Below, in pieces: positions 24,906-34,575 of a stretch of 64,000 nt of DNA (positions within the stretch are counted from its first letter, which is position 1; each line of letters opens with the position of its first letter). Origin of the DNA: a bacterium. Lineage in GTDB: Bacteria; Krumholzibacteriota; Krumholzibacteriia; LZORAL124-64-63. Under the pieces are notes generated by a model, which worked only from the letters and a program-made list of their open reading frames with translations, was not told where the DNA came from and ran no database searches. The stretch spans positions 2,542,001 through 2,606,000 of the forward strand of contig JADJQR010000001.1 in NCBI GenBank assembly GCA_016712675.1, read 5' to 3'. A program made the position numbers and the translations under genes.

Positions 24906-27731
24906 CTACCTGATCACCACGAACTTCCCGATGAAGTCCTCGAACCGCTCGTCCACCGACTGCACAGCGTACAGGTAGACGCCGCTCACGACCTCCTGCA
25001 GGTTCCGGCTCATCAGATTCCAACTCACCTGGCCGGAACCGGTCGTGCCGTCGTGACTGATCGTCTGCACCAGATCGCCGCTGACCGTGTAGATACTGAT
25101 CGTATTCAGCGACATGGGCAGATTCGTGAACGTCACGCGCACACCCGTCGGGTCCTCCCCGTTGGGCAGCATCTGCTGGTATTCCGCCAGCGCGTCCCGC
25201 GTGGCCGGGTTCGGGTAGACGTAGATGTTGACGCCGAAACGTTCGCGCTCCTCGGCGGACTGCGCGCTGGCCCCGGGAGTCGTGTTGCCGAACGACGAGC
25301 CCGGGTCGCCGGACAGGCCCGGCCCCGTCACCTGCAGCGGCGCATCGCTGTTCTCTCTCGTCAGCGCGTGGTCGGTCGCGGTCACCGAATAGAAGTAGAG
25401 GAACCCGTTGTGCACTTCCCGGTCGATGTACTCGTAGTAGCGTGTGGCATCCTTGCCGACAACGTCTTCGCCGGCCGGCCGTGCCGCCGCCGCGAAGAAC
25501 GTGTCGAGCACCGCGGGATTGGATTCCCACGGCAGCAGGACCTCGTAACGCGGATCGGGAGTGCTGTCCGGCAGCCGCAGCGTCGGGCGCGACCTCAGGA
25601 ATCCGCCCGTGTCGGCGTCGACCACCGACTGCATGGCCTCGGCCAGCCCGTCGTAACGGGCGTCCGTCAACACCCGCGGCGTATACATGAGCCCGTCCAG
25701 ACCGGTGTTCGCACCCAGCGGCAGCGTGTCGCGCACGGTCGTGTTCCCGGTCTGCCTGATGTTCACGTAGTTGTTGACCACGTCGAATTCGGCGACCATC
25801 TGCCAGAGCGACGATTCCGGACCGTTCTCTTCCGAAGAGCCGAAGGGGCGGTCCCAGTTGTCGGCGCGCCAGATGCGGTACGACTCGAAATCGATCCTGC
25901 CCAGCCGGATGTCCTCCGTCACCTCGCTCTTGTCGTCCCAGAAGACATGCACGCGGCTGTCGGTCGGCCAGAGCCGCAGGCCCGGCGCTGGCGGGGCCAT
26001 GCCGACCAGCCAGTTGATCTGGGTTTCGTTGCCGTCGACGCCCGTGCACGCGTTCTTGTTCTGGGAGTCTGGCTTATTGCAGGTCCAGCGCTCTTCGATG
26101 AAATCCATCGGCGTGCAGGGATCACCCAACTGCCGGGCGCACTCGAAGCAGTTGTCCATGTTGAACATGGCGCAGGTCTTGGTGCGACCGTCCACCTCGT
26201 AGGTGAACATATCCTCGTCGCTGACGGCTGGCTGACCGATGAGCCATTCCGCGTTCACGCACGTGGTGTCCATATAGTCAGGCCGGAAGTTGCGGTAGAT
26301 GTTCTCCGGAAAATCCTCGCGGCACAGCATGGTTTCACGCCCGTTCTGGCCGGGATTCAACGTGCCACCTTCGACCAGATCCACCGAGACGATCTGATCG
26401 ATCCAGATGCCGTTGTAGGTCAACCAGGCTTCGGCGCAGTTCTGCAGCAGGCCGGTCAACCCCGACCCCACCACCATGGCCACCTGGAAGTTCAACGTCT
26501 CGCCCGCCGGCAGGTTCGCGAAGGGGCCCGCCGAAACCAGGAAGCGGAAGTCACCCTGCTTGCCGGTGACCGTGTCGTTGTCCCATTCGTCGCGCACGGC
26601 GCTCAGCAACTGGTAGGCCTCGTCGTCGTTCGAGGGATCTCCACCCTGCTCGAAGCTGGAACCGCCACTGAAGGACTGGAACGTGCGCATGCCGACGTTG
26701 GTCGGCGCGCGCGCACCCGTCGGGTCGACGTCGTGGCCGAGGAAGACGATGCCGAAGAAGCCGTCGAGAAGATCGCTCTCCGACGCGTCGTACATGTAGC
26801 CGACCTGCACCGGCGCGAACTCGCCGTCCGATCCGCGCACCAGACCCACCGAGCCGTGTTCTTCGGGCCAGGATCCGGCCATGTCGTCCTCGGCCGCGCC
26901 GGCAACGCCACGCGGTCCGATGTCGCTATCGGCGAAGAAGCCGATATACACCTTCTCGATGTTCGTTACGCCCTCGTTGGTGATCGCATAGTCGAACCCG
27001 ACGAAGTCGTCGACCAGGTCGTTCTCCCATTGGAACGTGGTCTGGACGATCTTCAGGTTCATTGGGGTGTGGTCGGCGAAGATCTCGCGCGCCAGCCGCG
27101 TGTTGTCGTAGTTGGTCAGCACCATCATCTGGTTGCCGATCTGCGCAAAGTCCTCGTCCACCAGCCCATCGCCGTCGTCGTCAAAGCCGTCGATGACTTC
27201 CTCGTCGACGAGGTCATCGTCGTCATCGTCGGGTTGCGGGTCCGGCAAGCGCTTGCCGCTGGCAGCGGTGTTGCCGGCCGGCCTCATGATGCGACCGCCC
27301 ATGGCTTCGTAGATCGTGTGCTCCACCTCGGGGAGCGGGTAGATCTCCGAGCCGGCGCCGCCCGAGGACACGAGGCGCTCGCCGAGGACGACACCCCCCA
27401 CCCACAGGCCGGCCGCCCAGAGGTACTCGTTGCCCGAGCCCGCAGGCCACTGGCAGGAAGGCGCATCCGACCAGGGTCGGGTTGATGAATAGGTGGAGCC
27501 GATCAGGCCCCAGTTCGTGATGTTGATCTGCACCTCGCCGACGTTCATCACGTAGGAGCCGTCCTGGATGAATACGCCATTCGGGTTGTACGCGCCGTCG
27601 AACACCGGATTCGACACTTCCTTGTACGCCAGGGCCGGGGCCGCCAGGACGACTACCAGCAGGAGCCCGACGATCGGCGTCACAGCCGCCGCCCAACGGC
27701 GTCCGCGCGGGCGTTTGTTGGTCGCGATCAT
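24906..27731 (-). CDS. Large secreted protein with Asp-rich repeat and C-terminal T9SS-type sorting domain
   Basis: A 941-residue exported protein with a signal peptide (cleavage near residue 35, ALA). Residues about 164-195 are an Asp-rich stretch (DDDDDDLVDEE and DDDGDGLVDED) that resembles calcium-binding type-3 repeats. Several Cys cluster in the 480-570 region (LCREDF, CVNAEW, CAMFNMDNCFECARQL), suggesting disulphides or metal binding. From about residue 850 the sequence runs VYPNPATRDALAEY, then ISIYTVSGDLVQTI and SGVYLYAV, the standard Por-secretion/FlgD-like C-terminal sorting domain. It sits between a TonB-dependent receptor (51-nt gap) and a PorV-like barrel (81-nt gap). I do not recognise the central domain, so its activity is unknown. 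Confidence 0.82.
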   Translation of the reverse strand: MIATNKRPRGRRWAAAVTPIVGLLLVVVLAAPALAYKEVSNPVFDGAYNPNGVFIQDGSYVMNVGEVQINITNWGLIGSTYSSTRPWSDAPSCQWPAGSGNEYLWAAGLWVGGVVLGERLVSSGGAGSEIYPLPEVEHTIYEAMGGRIMRPAGNTAASGKRLPDPQPDDDDDDLVDEEVIDGFDDDGDGLVDEDFAQIGNQMMVLTNYDNTRLAREIFADHTPMNLKIVQTTFQWENDLVDDFVGFDYAITNEGVTNIEKVYIGFFADSDIGPRGVAGAAEDDMAGSWPEEHGSVGLVRGSDGEFAPVQVGYMYDASESDLLDGFFGIVFLGHDVDPTGARAPTNVGMRTFQSFSGGSSFEQGGDPSNDDEAYQLLSAVRDEWDNDTVTGKQGDFRFLVSAGPFANLPAGETLNFQVAMVVGSGLTGLLQNCAEAWLTYNGIWIDQIVSVDLVEGGTLNPGQNGRETMLCREDFPENIYRNFRPDYMDTTCVNAEWLIGQPAVSDEDMFTYEVDGRTKTCAMFNMDNCFECARQLGDPCTPMDFIEERWTCNKPDSQNKNACTGVDGNETQINWLVGMAPPAPGLRLWPTDSRVHVFWDDKSEVTEDIRLGRIDFESYRIWRADNWDRPFGSSEENGPESSLWQMVAEFDVVNNYVNIRQTGNTTVRDTLPLGANTGLDGLMYTPRVLTDARYDGLAEAMQSVVDADTGGFLRSRPTLRLPDSTPDPRYEVLLPWESNPAVLDTFFAAAARPAGEDVVGKDATRYYEYIDREVHNGFLYFYSVTATDHALTRENSDAPLQVTGPGLSGDPGSSFGNTTPGASAQSAEERERFGVNIYVYPNPATRDALAEYQQMLPNGEDPTGVRVTFTNLPMSLNTISIYTVSGDLVQTISHDGTTGSGQVSWNLMSRNLQEVVSGVYLYAVQSVDERFEDFIGKFVVIR

Positions 27732-27782
27732 TGCCTTCCTTTCCGAGGCCGCGGCCTGGCCGCGGCGCGGTCTGCCCCTGGT

Positions 27783-30779
27783 CTAGAAGTAGTAGCCGAT
27801 CGCCAGTCGGAAGAGCCGGTGGTCACCGAATGTCCGCGGATCCACGATCGGGATGTACTCGTTGACGCCGTCACCATCAGCGTCCTGCAGCAGGGCCGCA
27901 CCGAACTTGCCTGTCTCGGTCAGGTGAGCCCGGCCGGCGTAGGTGGCGCCGTTGATCATCGGCGGTGTGATGCCGGCGCCGCCCGGGTTGGCGACCACCA
28001 CGTCCTGGTTCAGCAGGTTCCAGGCCTGCAACTGGAGCGAGAGTTTCTTGCCGAACAGGTCGACATGTCGCTCGAGCTGGACGTCAAGCGAATAGGTGGA
28101 GGGCAAACGCTCGCTGTTCTCCAGCATAGGATCCTGCTTCTTGGCGAAGCGGTCGACCGGTGTCCACGGGAATCCACTGCCGTAGCTGAACGAGAACGAT
28201 GACGACCAGACGCCCATCTCCGCCAGCAGGAACTGGACGTTGAGGGTGTGGCGCTGATCCCATTCCAGCGGCAGTTCCTGGCTCGGCAGATACTGCAGGC
28301 CGTCCGGATTCGAGCCGAACTCGCTGTCGGAGGCCACGCCGTCGGCGAACGAGTACGTATAGCTGATGTTGAACTCGTAGTTCTGGCTGTAGCGCTTCTC
28401 CAGCGAGAACTCGACGCCGCGCGCCGAGGCATACGCCTTGTTGATGTAGCGCGCCAACGTCTGGCCCGTGACAGCATCGGTCACCTGGGAGGCCGCGATC
28501 AGGTCGTACATGTCCTTGCTGTAGAGCGAGAACTGGCCGGCGATGAAATCGTTGAACTGGTGCTTGATGCCGGAGGAGTACTGCACGGCGGTCATGGGCT
28601 GCAGGTTCGGGTTGCCGAGGGTCTCGTTGTTGCCGATGGGGTCCTGGCTGGCGAACAGGAACTCGCGGTCCGGGAACTGCACGAACCGGCCGTAATGGAA
28701 GTGGAAGCCGTCACGCTCGGTGATCGGGAACGCGAAGCCGAGGCGCGGCTGGAACGCCGTCTTGTATTTGGTGACGTTCGGGTTCACGTCCTCGTTCAGG
28801 AGCTCGATCGCTGCCGCCGAGCCGGGCGAGAACATGTCGTAGCGAAGACCGTAGTTGACAACCATGCCTTCGTATTCCCAACGGTCCTGCAGGTACCAGT
28901 AGGCTTCGGGGTTGTACGTATGGAACACGTTCCGGTTGTTGCCCAGGACCCAATCGCCGGAGCCGTCCTGCCGCATGATGGCCGGGCTGGCAAGAGCATA
29001 GCGCTCGAGATCGTTGTAGTTGACGCCCAAGCCCATTTCGACGAGGTGGCCCTCCCAGCGGCTACTGACGATTTCCGTGCCCAGGCTGTAGGTGCGGCTG
29101 TACTCCTCGGCGTAGCTCGCGGCATCGGAGTTCGTCACGTAGTAGGAACTCAGCGGATCGGAATAGTACGCGCTGCTGCCCAGGTAGATGCGGCTCTGGC
29201 CCAGGAACAGGCCGGGCGACCAGATGCCGCCATGATTGTACTCCCACGGATCCTTGCCCTGCACATCGATGCGCCGGTCAAAGGCGACCATACCCAGGCG
29301 TATGTTGTAGAACGTGCTTTCGTCCAGGTTGTGGCGCCAGACCACCTTGGCAACCTGGCTGATGGCGCGGCTCTGGTTCATCTGGTTGGCTGAGTTGAAC
29401 GCCGTGTAGGAGCTGTCCTCGGCCACGGTGGAATACGAACCGTACGGGTAGCGGAAGCCGTCGAACTGGGCCTGCGCAACCACGGTGTAGATCACGTTGT
29501 CGTTGGCCCCACGCACATCGAGTACCGGCAGGGGCACCAACTGCTCGCTGTTGTTGCGCACATCGGCCACCATCACCGTGCGCGCGTTCGCCAGTATGTT
29601 CTCGAACCACGGTCCGTAGTAGACCGGGATGGACCGACCGGTAGCCTGCCAATTGGCCAATACGGGGCGATACGCCACCTCCGGCAGGTAGATGACGCGG
29701 CGCGCGTAGCCCTTGACGTTCCAGTTGGGCGCGTAACCCGAGTTGAGCGTGGTCGTGTACGAATACTCGCCGGTGACCTTCTTGGTCTCGTCGAGATTCC
29801 AGGCGAGCTTGGCCGAGCCCTTCGCCTCGTTGAACTGCCGGCGGCGGAACTTGAACAGGGTCGTGTCGCCCAGCTTCACCTTGTATTCGGGGCGATCGGC
29901 CACCGTCGTGTTCTCGGTGTCGGTGAATCGCAGGTCGCCGGCCAGGTAGTACGTCACGTTCTTCAGCGGCGAGGGCCCGCCGAAGCCGTACTCGAAGCGA
30001 TCGTAATTCGTGTAGGTCTTGTCCTGGCGCCCGAAGTCGTCGGTCAGGAAGCGCACGCCACCACCGAACTTCTCGCCGCCTTCCTTGGTCGTGATGTTCA
30101 CGACCCCGGACAGGGCGTTGCCATACTTGGCGTCCAGGCCGCCGGTCACCACCGCCATGTTGTCGACCGCCAGCGAGGACACCTCCAGGGCCCCGGTGCC
30201 CAGCGGGTTGTCGACCGACACGCCGTCGATCTGCATCGAGACCTCGCCCGATCGGCCGCCGCGCACGTACAGCTCGCCGGCGCGGAGAACCACGCCCGCC
30301 TGCTTCGACAGCGCGTCCTCGACCGAGTCGATGGCGTACTTCTCGAATGTCTCGCCCGATACCGTGTGCTCGGTCACGGCACTCTTGATCTCGACCATGT
30401 ACTCTTCACCGGTCACGTCGAAGGCCTGCAGGGTCTCGACGATCACGGTCTCGAGCTCGAAGGAGACGTTCGCAGTGCCACCGGCGGTGACGGTCACGGT
30501 CTTCTCCATCGGCGCGTAGCCCAGATAGAGGACCTTGACCGTGTACACGCCCGGGGGCAGCCCCGTGAAGTGGAAGACGCCGCCGCCGAGCGACATCGTG
30601 CCACGTGTCGAGCCGGCGAGCAGCACGTTCGCGTAGTCCAGCAGATCGCCGGACTCCTTGTCCTTCACCACGCCCCTGATGGCGCCCGCTTGTGCGAACG
30701 CTTCCCCGGCAGCCACCACCGAGATCAGCAACAGGATCAGAAGAGGCAATACCCGGTGGATCCGGTGACGCCGGAGCAT
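27783..30779 (-). CDS. TonB-dependent receptor with carboxypeptidase-regulatory-like N-domain
   Basis: A 998-residue outer-membrane receptor. The signal peptide ends near AFAQ (residue 30). Residues about 33-110 are a CarboxypepD-regulatory-like domain (GVVKDKESGDLLDYANVLLAG), then a plug domain about 125-235 with DVEDALSKQ-like and GGRSGEVSMQIDGVSVDNP, and a long beta-barrel ending in the classical aromatic terminus (GYYF). Such receptors import siderophores, glycans or peptides using TonB energy. The ATG at 30779 has AAGGAG 7 nt upstream. It heads the operon with the sorting-domain and PorV-like genes. A strong promoter lies 200 nt upstream. The substrate cannot be told from sequence; the neighbouring secreted protein hints at extracellular binding. 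Confidence 0.93.
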   Translation of the reverse strand: MLRRHRIHRVLPLLILLLISVVAAGEAFAQAGAIRGVVKDKESGDLLDYANVLLAGSTRGTMSLGGGVFHFTGLPPGVYTVKVLYLGYAPMEKTVTVTAGGTANVSFELETVIVETLQAFDVTGEEYMVEIKSAVTEHTVSGETFEKYAIDSVEDALSKQAGVVLRAGELYVRGGRSGEVSMQIDGVSVDNPLGTGALEVSSLAVDNMAVVTGGLDAKYGNALSGVVNITTKEGGEKFGGGVRFLTDDFGRQDKTYTNYDRFEYGFGGPSPLKNVTYYLAGDLRFTDTENTTVADRPEYKVKLGDTTLFKFRRRQFNEAKGSAKLAWNLDETKKVTGEYSYTTTLNSGYAPNWNVKGYARRVIYLPEVAYRPVLANWQATGRSIPVYYGPWFENILANARTVMVADVRNNSEQLVPLPVLDVRGANDNVIYTVVAQAQFDGFRYPYGSYSTVAEDSSYTAFNSANQMNQSRAISQVAKVVWRHNLDESTFYNIRLGMVAFDRRIDVQGKDPWEYNHGGIWSPGLFLGQSRIYLGSSAYYSDPLSSYYVTNSDAASYAEEYSRTYSLGTEIVSSRWEGHLVEMGLGVNYNDLERYALASPAIMRQDGSGDWVLGNNRNVFHTYNPEAYWYLQDRWEYEGMVVNYGLRYDMFSPGSAAAIELLNEDVNPNVTKYKTAFQPRLGFAFPITERDGFHFHYGRFVQFPDREFLFASQDPIGNNETLGNPNLQPMTAVQYSSGIKHQFNDFIAGQFSLYSKDMYDLIAASQVTDAVTGQTLARYINKAYASARGVEFSLEKRYSQNYEFNISYTYSFADGVASDSEFGSNPDGLQYLPSQELPLEWDQRHTLNVQFLLAEMGVWSSSFSFSYGSGFPWTPVDRFAKKQDPMLENSERLPSTYSLDVQLERHVDLFGKKLSLQLQAWNLLNQDVVVANPGGAGITPPMINGATYAGRAHLTETGKFGAALLQDADGDGVNEYIPIVDPRTFGDHRLFRLAIGYYF

Positions 30780-30978
30780 ACGGCGGCTCCTTTCCGTGGG
30801 GACATATCCGGCTGATTCGGGGTTCCGTTGGGAACCTGCGAACGGGACTCTTTGTTGCACTGGACCTTGGCCGGGCAGGGTGGGGTGCCTGCTGATTCTG
30901 GGCGTTTCCGCCGGTCCTTGGGGCACTTCGGCGCACTGAAGACGCGGGGTCAGGGCGCCATGCCGCAACTGGTGGCTG

Positions 30979-31007
30979 AATATAGAGATTGGCCTATTAC
31001 GTGTCAA
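30979..31007 (-). promoter_or_regulatory. Near-consensus promoter of the receptor/sorting-domain/PorV operon
   Basis: On the minus strand TTGACA (31007-31002) is followed by a 17-nt spacer and TATATT (30984-30979), an almost perfect sigma-70 promoter. It lies about 200 nt upstream of the receptor start at 30779. The -35 box coincides with the last two sense codons and stop codon region of the ABC ATPase gene (stop at 30997-30999). The leader to 30780 shows no obvious structured element. Confidence 0.75.
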
Positions 31008-32718
31008 TAAATTGTGGCGAAGGCAGTTCGGTCGCCGGCGGGCACCGTAGCCAATGCCCCGGCGACACCTCGCGCAGGGGCGGCAACTCCTTGAGACAGG
31101 TGTCGTTCCGGAGCGGGCAGGCGGCAGCGGCGGGACAGCCGTGTTCGCCACCCGGAACCCGCCCGCGGGCGACGGCAGGGCCGGGGATCGGCGCCCCGAT
31201 GCCATGAGGTCGGGCGGCCATCGCCAGCACGGACGGGCGGCTATCGAGGAGCCGGATCATGTGCGGATGGCGCCAAACCGCCGGGGTGCCCGGCGCGGCG
31301 CGCTCGATGACCACTCCCCCGTGCATCACCACGAGTTCGCTGCAGAAGCCGAGCGCGGCATCGAGATCGTGCGTGACGACCAGCACGGCAAGGCCGCGCG
31401 CGGCCATGACCGTGCCCAGCAAAGCGAACACCTGCCGGCCGGCGTCGGCGTCCAACGCACTGGTCGGTTCGTCGGCGATCAGTACCGCCGGATCGGCCGC
31501 CAGGCACCGCGCCAGCGCCACACGCTGGCGCTGGCCGCCGGACAGTGCGTGCGGGTAACGCCGCGCCACGTCCGGCGCCAGACCGACCTCCGCCAGCAGG
31601 CGCACCGTGTCGGCGGGCGCGCAGCCGGCCGCCTCGCGGAGGGCCTGGCCGACGCGCTGCCGCGGATCGAGGGACGCTCCGGCATCCTGGAACAGCAACT
31701 GCACGCGACGCCGTAGCGCCCGGCCCGGGGCGCCGCGGAAACGCGGATCACGCAGCCGGCCATCGACGGTGACCGATCCGGTCTCCGCCCGCAGGTGGCC
31801 GACCAGCGCCCGCGCGAGGCTCGACTTGCCGGCCGCCGATTCTCCGACCAGCCCCGTCGCCCGGCCGGGCCACAGCTCGAGGTCCACGCCCCCGACGGCC
31901 GGCACGGCCTGCCCCCGGTGCCGAACGACGAGCCCCTTGGCCGCCAGCGCCGGGACGGCCCCCACCGGCAAGGGCGGCGCCGCCGCCCGGGGCCCCTGAG
32001 CGAGCGCACGCGGCCCGGGCGGCACCTCGACGGTCCGCCCGTCGCGCAGTTCCAGGCAGCGCCCGGCCACCAGCGGCACCAGGTGGCGATCATGCGTGAT
32101 GAACAGCAGCGCCATGCCGCGCGCACGGCAGGCGCGGTCGAGCACGGCCAACAGCTCGCGCTGCACGGTCGTGTCCAGGCTGGAAGTCGGCTCGTCGGCG
32201 ATCAGCAGGCGCGGTCGGCAGGCCAATGTGGCCGCAAGCAGCACGCGCTGGCGCATGCCGCCGCTCAGTTCATGCGGCCAGGCCGCGAGAAGGCGCGCCG
32301 GATCCGGCAGTTCCAATTCGGCCAGCAGCGACACGGCGTGGTCCCGGGCAGCGGCGCGATCGAGGCCCTGATGACGACGGACCGCCTCGGTCACCTGGTC
32401 ACCGACCGTCAACAGCGGATTGAGTCCGCCCAGCGGTTCCTGAGGCAGCCACGTCAGGCCTCCGCCGCGAAGCGCGGCCCAGCCGCCCGGATGCGAACCG
32501 GGTTCGCGGCCCTCCCACAGCACCCGGCCGCCGGTCCGGGCCGTCGGGGGCAGCAGGCCCAGCGCCGCGCGCGCCAGCATCGTCTTGCCTGAACCGGACG
32601 GCCCCACCAGCGCCACGGCTTCGCCGGCGACCACGCACAGGTCCAGCCCGTCCAGCACGGGCCGGTCCGCGCCCGCGAAAGCGAGCCGGAAGGACTCCAG
32701 GCGCAGGAGATCAGCCAT
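30997..32718 (-). CDS. Fused double ATP-binding protein of peptide/nickel-type ABC transporter
   Basis: A 573-residue fusion of two nucleotide-binding domains, corresponding to DppD-DppF or OppD-OppF in one chain. The first has Walker A GPSGSGKTM, signature LSGGMRQRVLLA and Walker B LLIADEPTSSLD. The second has [21 protein letters not shown] and VLIADEPTSALD. The C-terminal Cys-rich segment (GCPAAAACPLRNDTC, HWLRC) resembles the oligopeptide/nickel family tail. The ATG at 32718 overlaps the end of the permease gene by 8 nt. It energises the two permeases encoded upstream. The receptor-operon promoter starts inside its 3' end. Confidence 0.92.
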   Translation of the reverse strand: MADLLRLESFRLAFAGADRPVLDGLDLCVVAGEAVALVGPSGSGKTMLARAALGLLPPTARTGGRVLWEGREPGSHPGGWAALRGGGLTWLPQEPLGGLNPLLTVGDQVTEAVRRHQGLDRAAARDHAVSLLAELELPDPARLLAAWPHELSGGMRQRVLLAATLACRPRLLIADEPTSSLDTTVQRELLAVLDRACRARGMALLFITHDRHLVPLVAGRCLELRDGRTVEVPPGPRALAQGPRAAAPPLPVGAVPALAAKGLVVRHRGQAVPAVGGVDLELWPGRATGLVGESAAGKSSLARALVGHLRAETGSVTVDGRLRDPRFRGAPGRALRRRVQLLFQDAGASLDPRQRVGQALREAAGCAPADTVRLLAEVGLAPDVARRYPHALSGGQRQRVALARCLAADPAVLIADEPTSALDADAGRQVFALLGTVMAARGLAVLVVTHDLDAALGFCSELVVMHGGVVIERAAPGTPAVWRHPHMIRLLDSRPSVLAMAARPHGIGAPIPGPAVARGRVPGGEHGCPAAAACPLRNDTCLKELPPLREVSPGHWLRCPPATELPSPQFIDT

Positions 32719-33598
32719 CGCGCCCCGCTTCCTGCCGCGGATCAAGGCGTGCGCGCAGGCCGTCGCCGAGCAGGTTGCAGCCGACCACCGTCAGCGCGAG
32801 CGCCAGCCCGGGGAATGTCGACAGCCACCATGCCTCCAGCAGCACGGGCCGGCCGGCCTGGATCATCGCGCCCCAGCTGACGGTCGGCTCCTGCGCGCCC
32901 AGGCCCAGGAACGAAAGGAACGATTCGGTCAGGATCGCCGAGCCCACCCGCAGGGACGCGGCCACGATGATCGTCGGCCACAGGGCCGGCAGCACGTGCC
33001 GCACGTTGACGCGCCACGGCGACAGGCCCAGTCCGCGCGCGGCGGCCACGAACTCGCGCTCGCGCAGCGACAACGTCTCGGCGCGCACCAGCCGGGCGAC
33101 ACCCATCCAGCCGGTCAGCCCGATGACGGCCATCGTCAGCGCCAGACTCGGCTTCGTCAGGGAGACGATCAGCAGCACCAGGAAGATGCGTGGGAAGGCC
33201 AGGCAGGCGTCGGTCAACGTCATCAGCAGGCGATCGAGCCAGCGCGGGCCCGAGCCGGCGGCCAGCCCCACCGCCGTCCCGACCGCGACGGCGACCAGAG
33301 CGCACAACCAACCCGCCAGCAGCGAGACACGGCTTCCGTGCACCAGGCGGGCCAGGACGTCCCGGCCCAGGACGTCGGTGCCCAGCGGGTGCGCGGGCGA
33401 AGGCGAAAGCAGGCGGTCGGCGGCTTCGCCGAGCACCGCCGGGTCACCCGGCGCCAGCAGCGGTGCCGCCAGCGCGACGAGCGTCACGGTTGCCAGCAAG
33501 CCGGCTCCCGTACGCAGCGCCAGGGCCCCCGGTGTGCGCGCGCGCCCGGCCCTGTCCGCGGTCCCTGCCATCGTCAGCGGGGCGGCGGGCTGGCTCAT
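32711..33598 (-). CDS. Peptide/nickel-type ABC transporter permease (DppC-like)
   Basis: A 295-residue inner-membrane permease with about six helices. The N-terminal segment PSPAHPLGTDVLGRDVLARLVHGSRVSL is typical of DppC/OppC. The EAA loop is EFVAAARGLGLSPWRVNVRHVLPALWP, followed by ILTESFLSFLGLG. The ATG at 33598 overlaps the TGA of the upstream permease in an ATGA, so translation is coupled. It forms the channel with the partner permease. Substrate may be peptides, nickel or sugars; not determinable here. Confidence 0.93.
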   Translation of the reverse strand: MSQPAAPLTMAGTADRAGRARTPGALALRTGAGLLATVTLVALAAPLLAPGDPAVLGEAADRLLSPSPAHPLGTDVLGRDVLARLVHGSRVSLLAGWLCALVAVAVGTAVGLAAGSGPRWLDRLLMTLTDACLAFPRIFLVLLIVSLTKPSLALTMAVIGLTGWMGVARLVRAETLSLREREFVAAARGLGLSPWRVNVRHVLPALWPTIIVAASLRVGSAILTESFLSFLGLGAQEPTVSWGAMIQAGRPVLLEAWWLSTFPGLALALTVVGCNLLGDGLRARLDPRQEAGRDG

Positions 33599-34575
33599 GG
33601 TGTCACCCCGTCGGACAGTCCGACGCGCGGATCCGCACGCCGATAGCCAAGGTCCGCCAGCAGAGAGCCGGCGGTCACGAGCACCGCCGACAGCAGCGTC
33701 ACTGCCATCACGACCGGGTAGTCGCGGGCGCCGATCGCTTCGACCGCAACCCGGCCGAGCCCGGGCCAGCCGAAGACGACTTCGATCACGACGGCGCCGC
33801 CCAGCAGCTGCGGCAGTTGCAGGCCCGCCAGCGTCACCAGCGGCAGCAACGCATGCGGCAACGCGTGCCGCCACAGCAACCGGCGTTCGCCGATGCCTCG
33901 CGCGCGGGCGGCCAGGATGAAATCCTGCCCGAGCGCCTCGTCCAGCGCCGCGCGCGTGTAGCGGGCCGTCGCCATGAACGAGCCCAGCGCAAGCGTCAGC
34001 GTCGGCAGCACAAGGTGACGCAGGAGGTCCAGCAGGCGTGCCCCTGCCGGAAGCAGTGCGGCGTCGGCCCCGTGCATGCCCCCGGCCGGCAGCCAGCCGA
34101 GCTGGCGGGCGAACAGCAGCGTCAACATCAGGCCGAGCCAGAACCCCGGCAGCGACAGCAGCACCAGGCCCACCCCGCCGACGAGATGATCCAGCGTGCT
34201 GCCCCGTCGGGCCGCCATGACAACCGCCGCCGCGACCGCCAGGACCAGATGCAGCAGCCACGCCGTCAGCGACAGCAGCAGCGTGGGCCCCGCCGCCTCG
34301 CGGACGATATCGACCACCGGCCGCTGCTGACGCAGGCTGGTCCCCCAGTCGCCGCGCAGGGAGCCGGCCACCCACCGCAGGTACTGGTCGGCCAGTGGCT
34401 CGTCCAGACCCAGACGCTGACGCAGCAATTCCCGGTCGCGTGACTCGACGGTCTCGACGACGCCGGCCTCGAGCGGATCGCCGGGCGCCAGGCGCACGAC
34501 GGCGAAGACCATCGTCATCAGCAGGACGATCATCAGCAGCGAGGACAGCAGGCGTCGCGCGAGCCAGGGGAACAT
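33595..34575 (-). CDS. Peptide/nickel-type ABC transporter permease (DppB-like)
   Basis: A 326-residue inner-membrane permease. It shows the DppB/OppB signature N-terminus (RLAPGDPLE), the DEPLADQYLRWVAGSLRGDWGTSL periplasmic region, and the EAA-type loop DFILAARARGIGERRLLWRHALPHALLP, then GGAVVIEVVFGWPGLGRVAVEAI. I use the ATG at 34575 because GAAGGA lies 5 nt upstream. It is the first gene of the transporter operon. No extracytoplasmic solute-binding protein is encoded next to it, which is unusual for the family; it may be elsewhere in the genome. Confidence 0.93.
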   Translation of the reverse strand: MFPWLARRLLSSLLMIVLLMTMVFAVVRLAPGDPLEAGVVETVESRDRELLRQRLGLDEPLADQYLRWVAGSLRGDWGTSLRQQRPVVDIVREAAGPTLLLSLTAWLLHLVLAVAAAVVMAARRGSTLDHLVGGVGLVLLSLPGFWLGLMLTLLFARQLGWLPAGGMHGADAALLPAGARLLDLLRHLVLPTLTLALGSFMATARYTRAALDEALGQDFILAARARGIGERRLLWRHALPHALLPLVTLAGLQLPQLLGGAVVIEVVFGWPGLGRVAVEAIGARDYPVVMAVTLLSAVLVTAGSLLADLGYRRADPRVGLSDGVTP

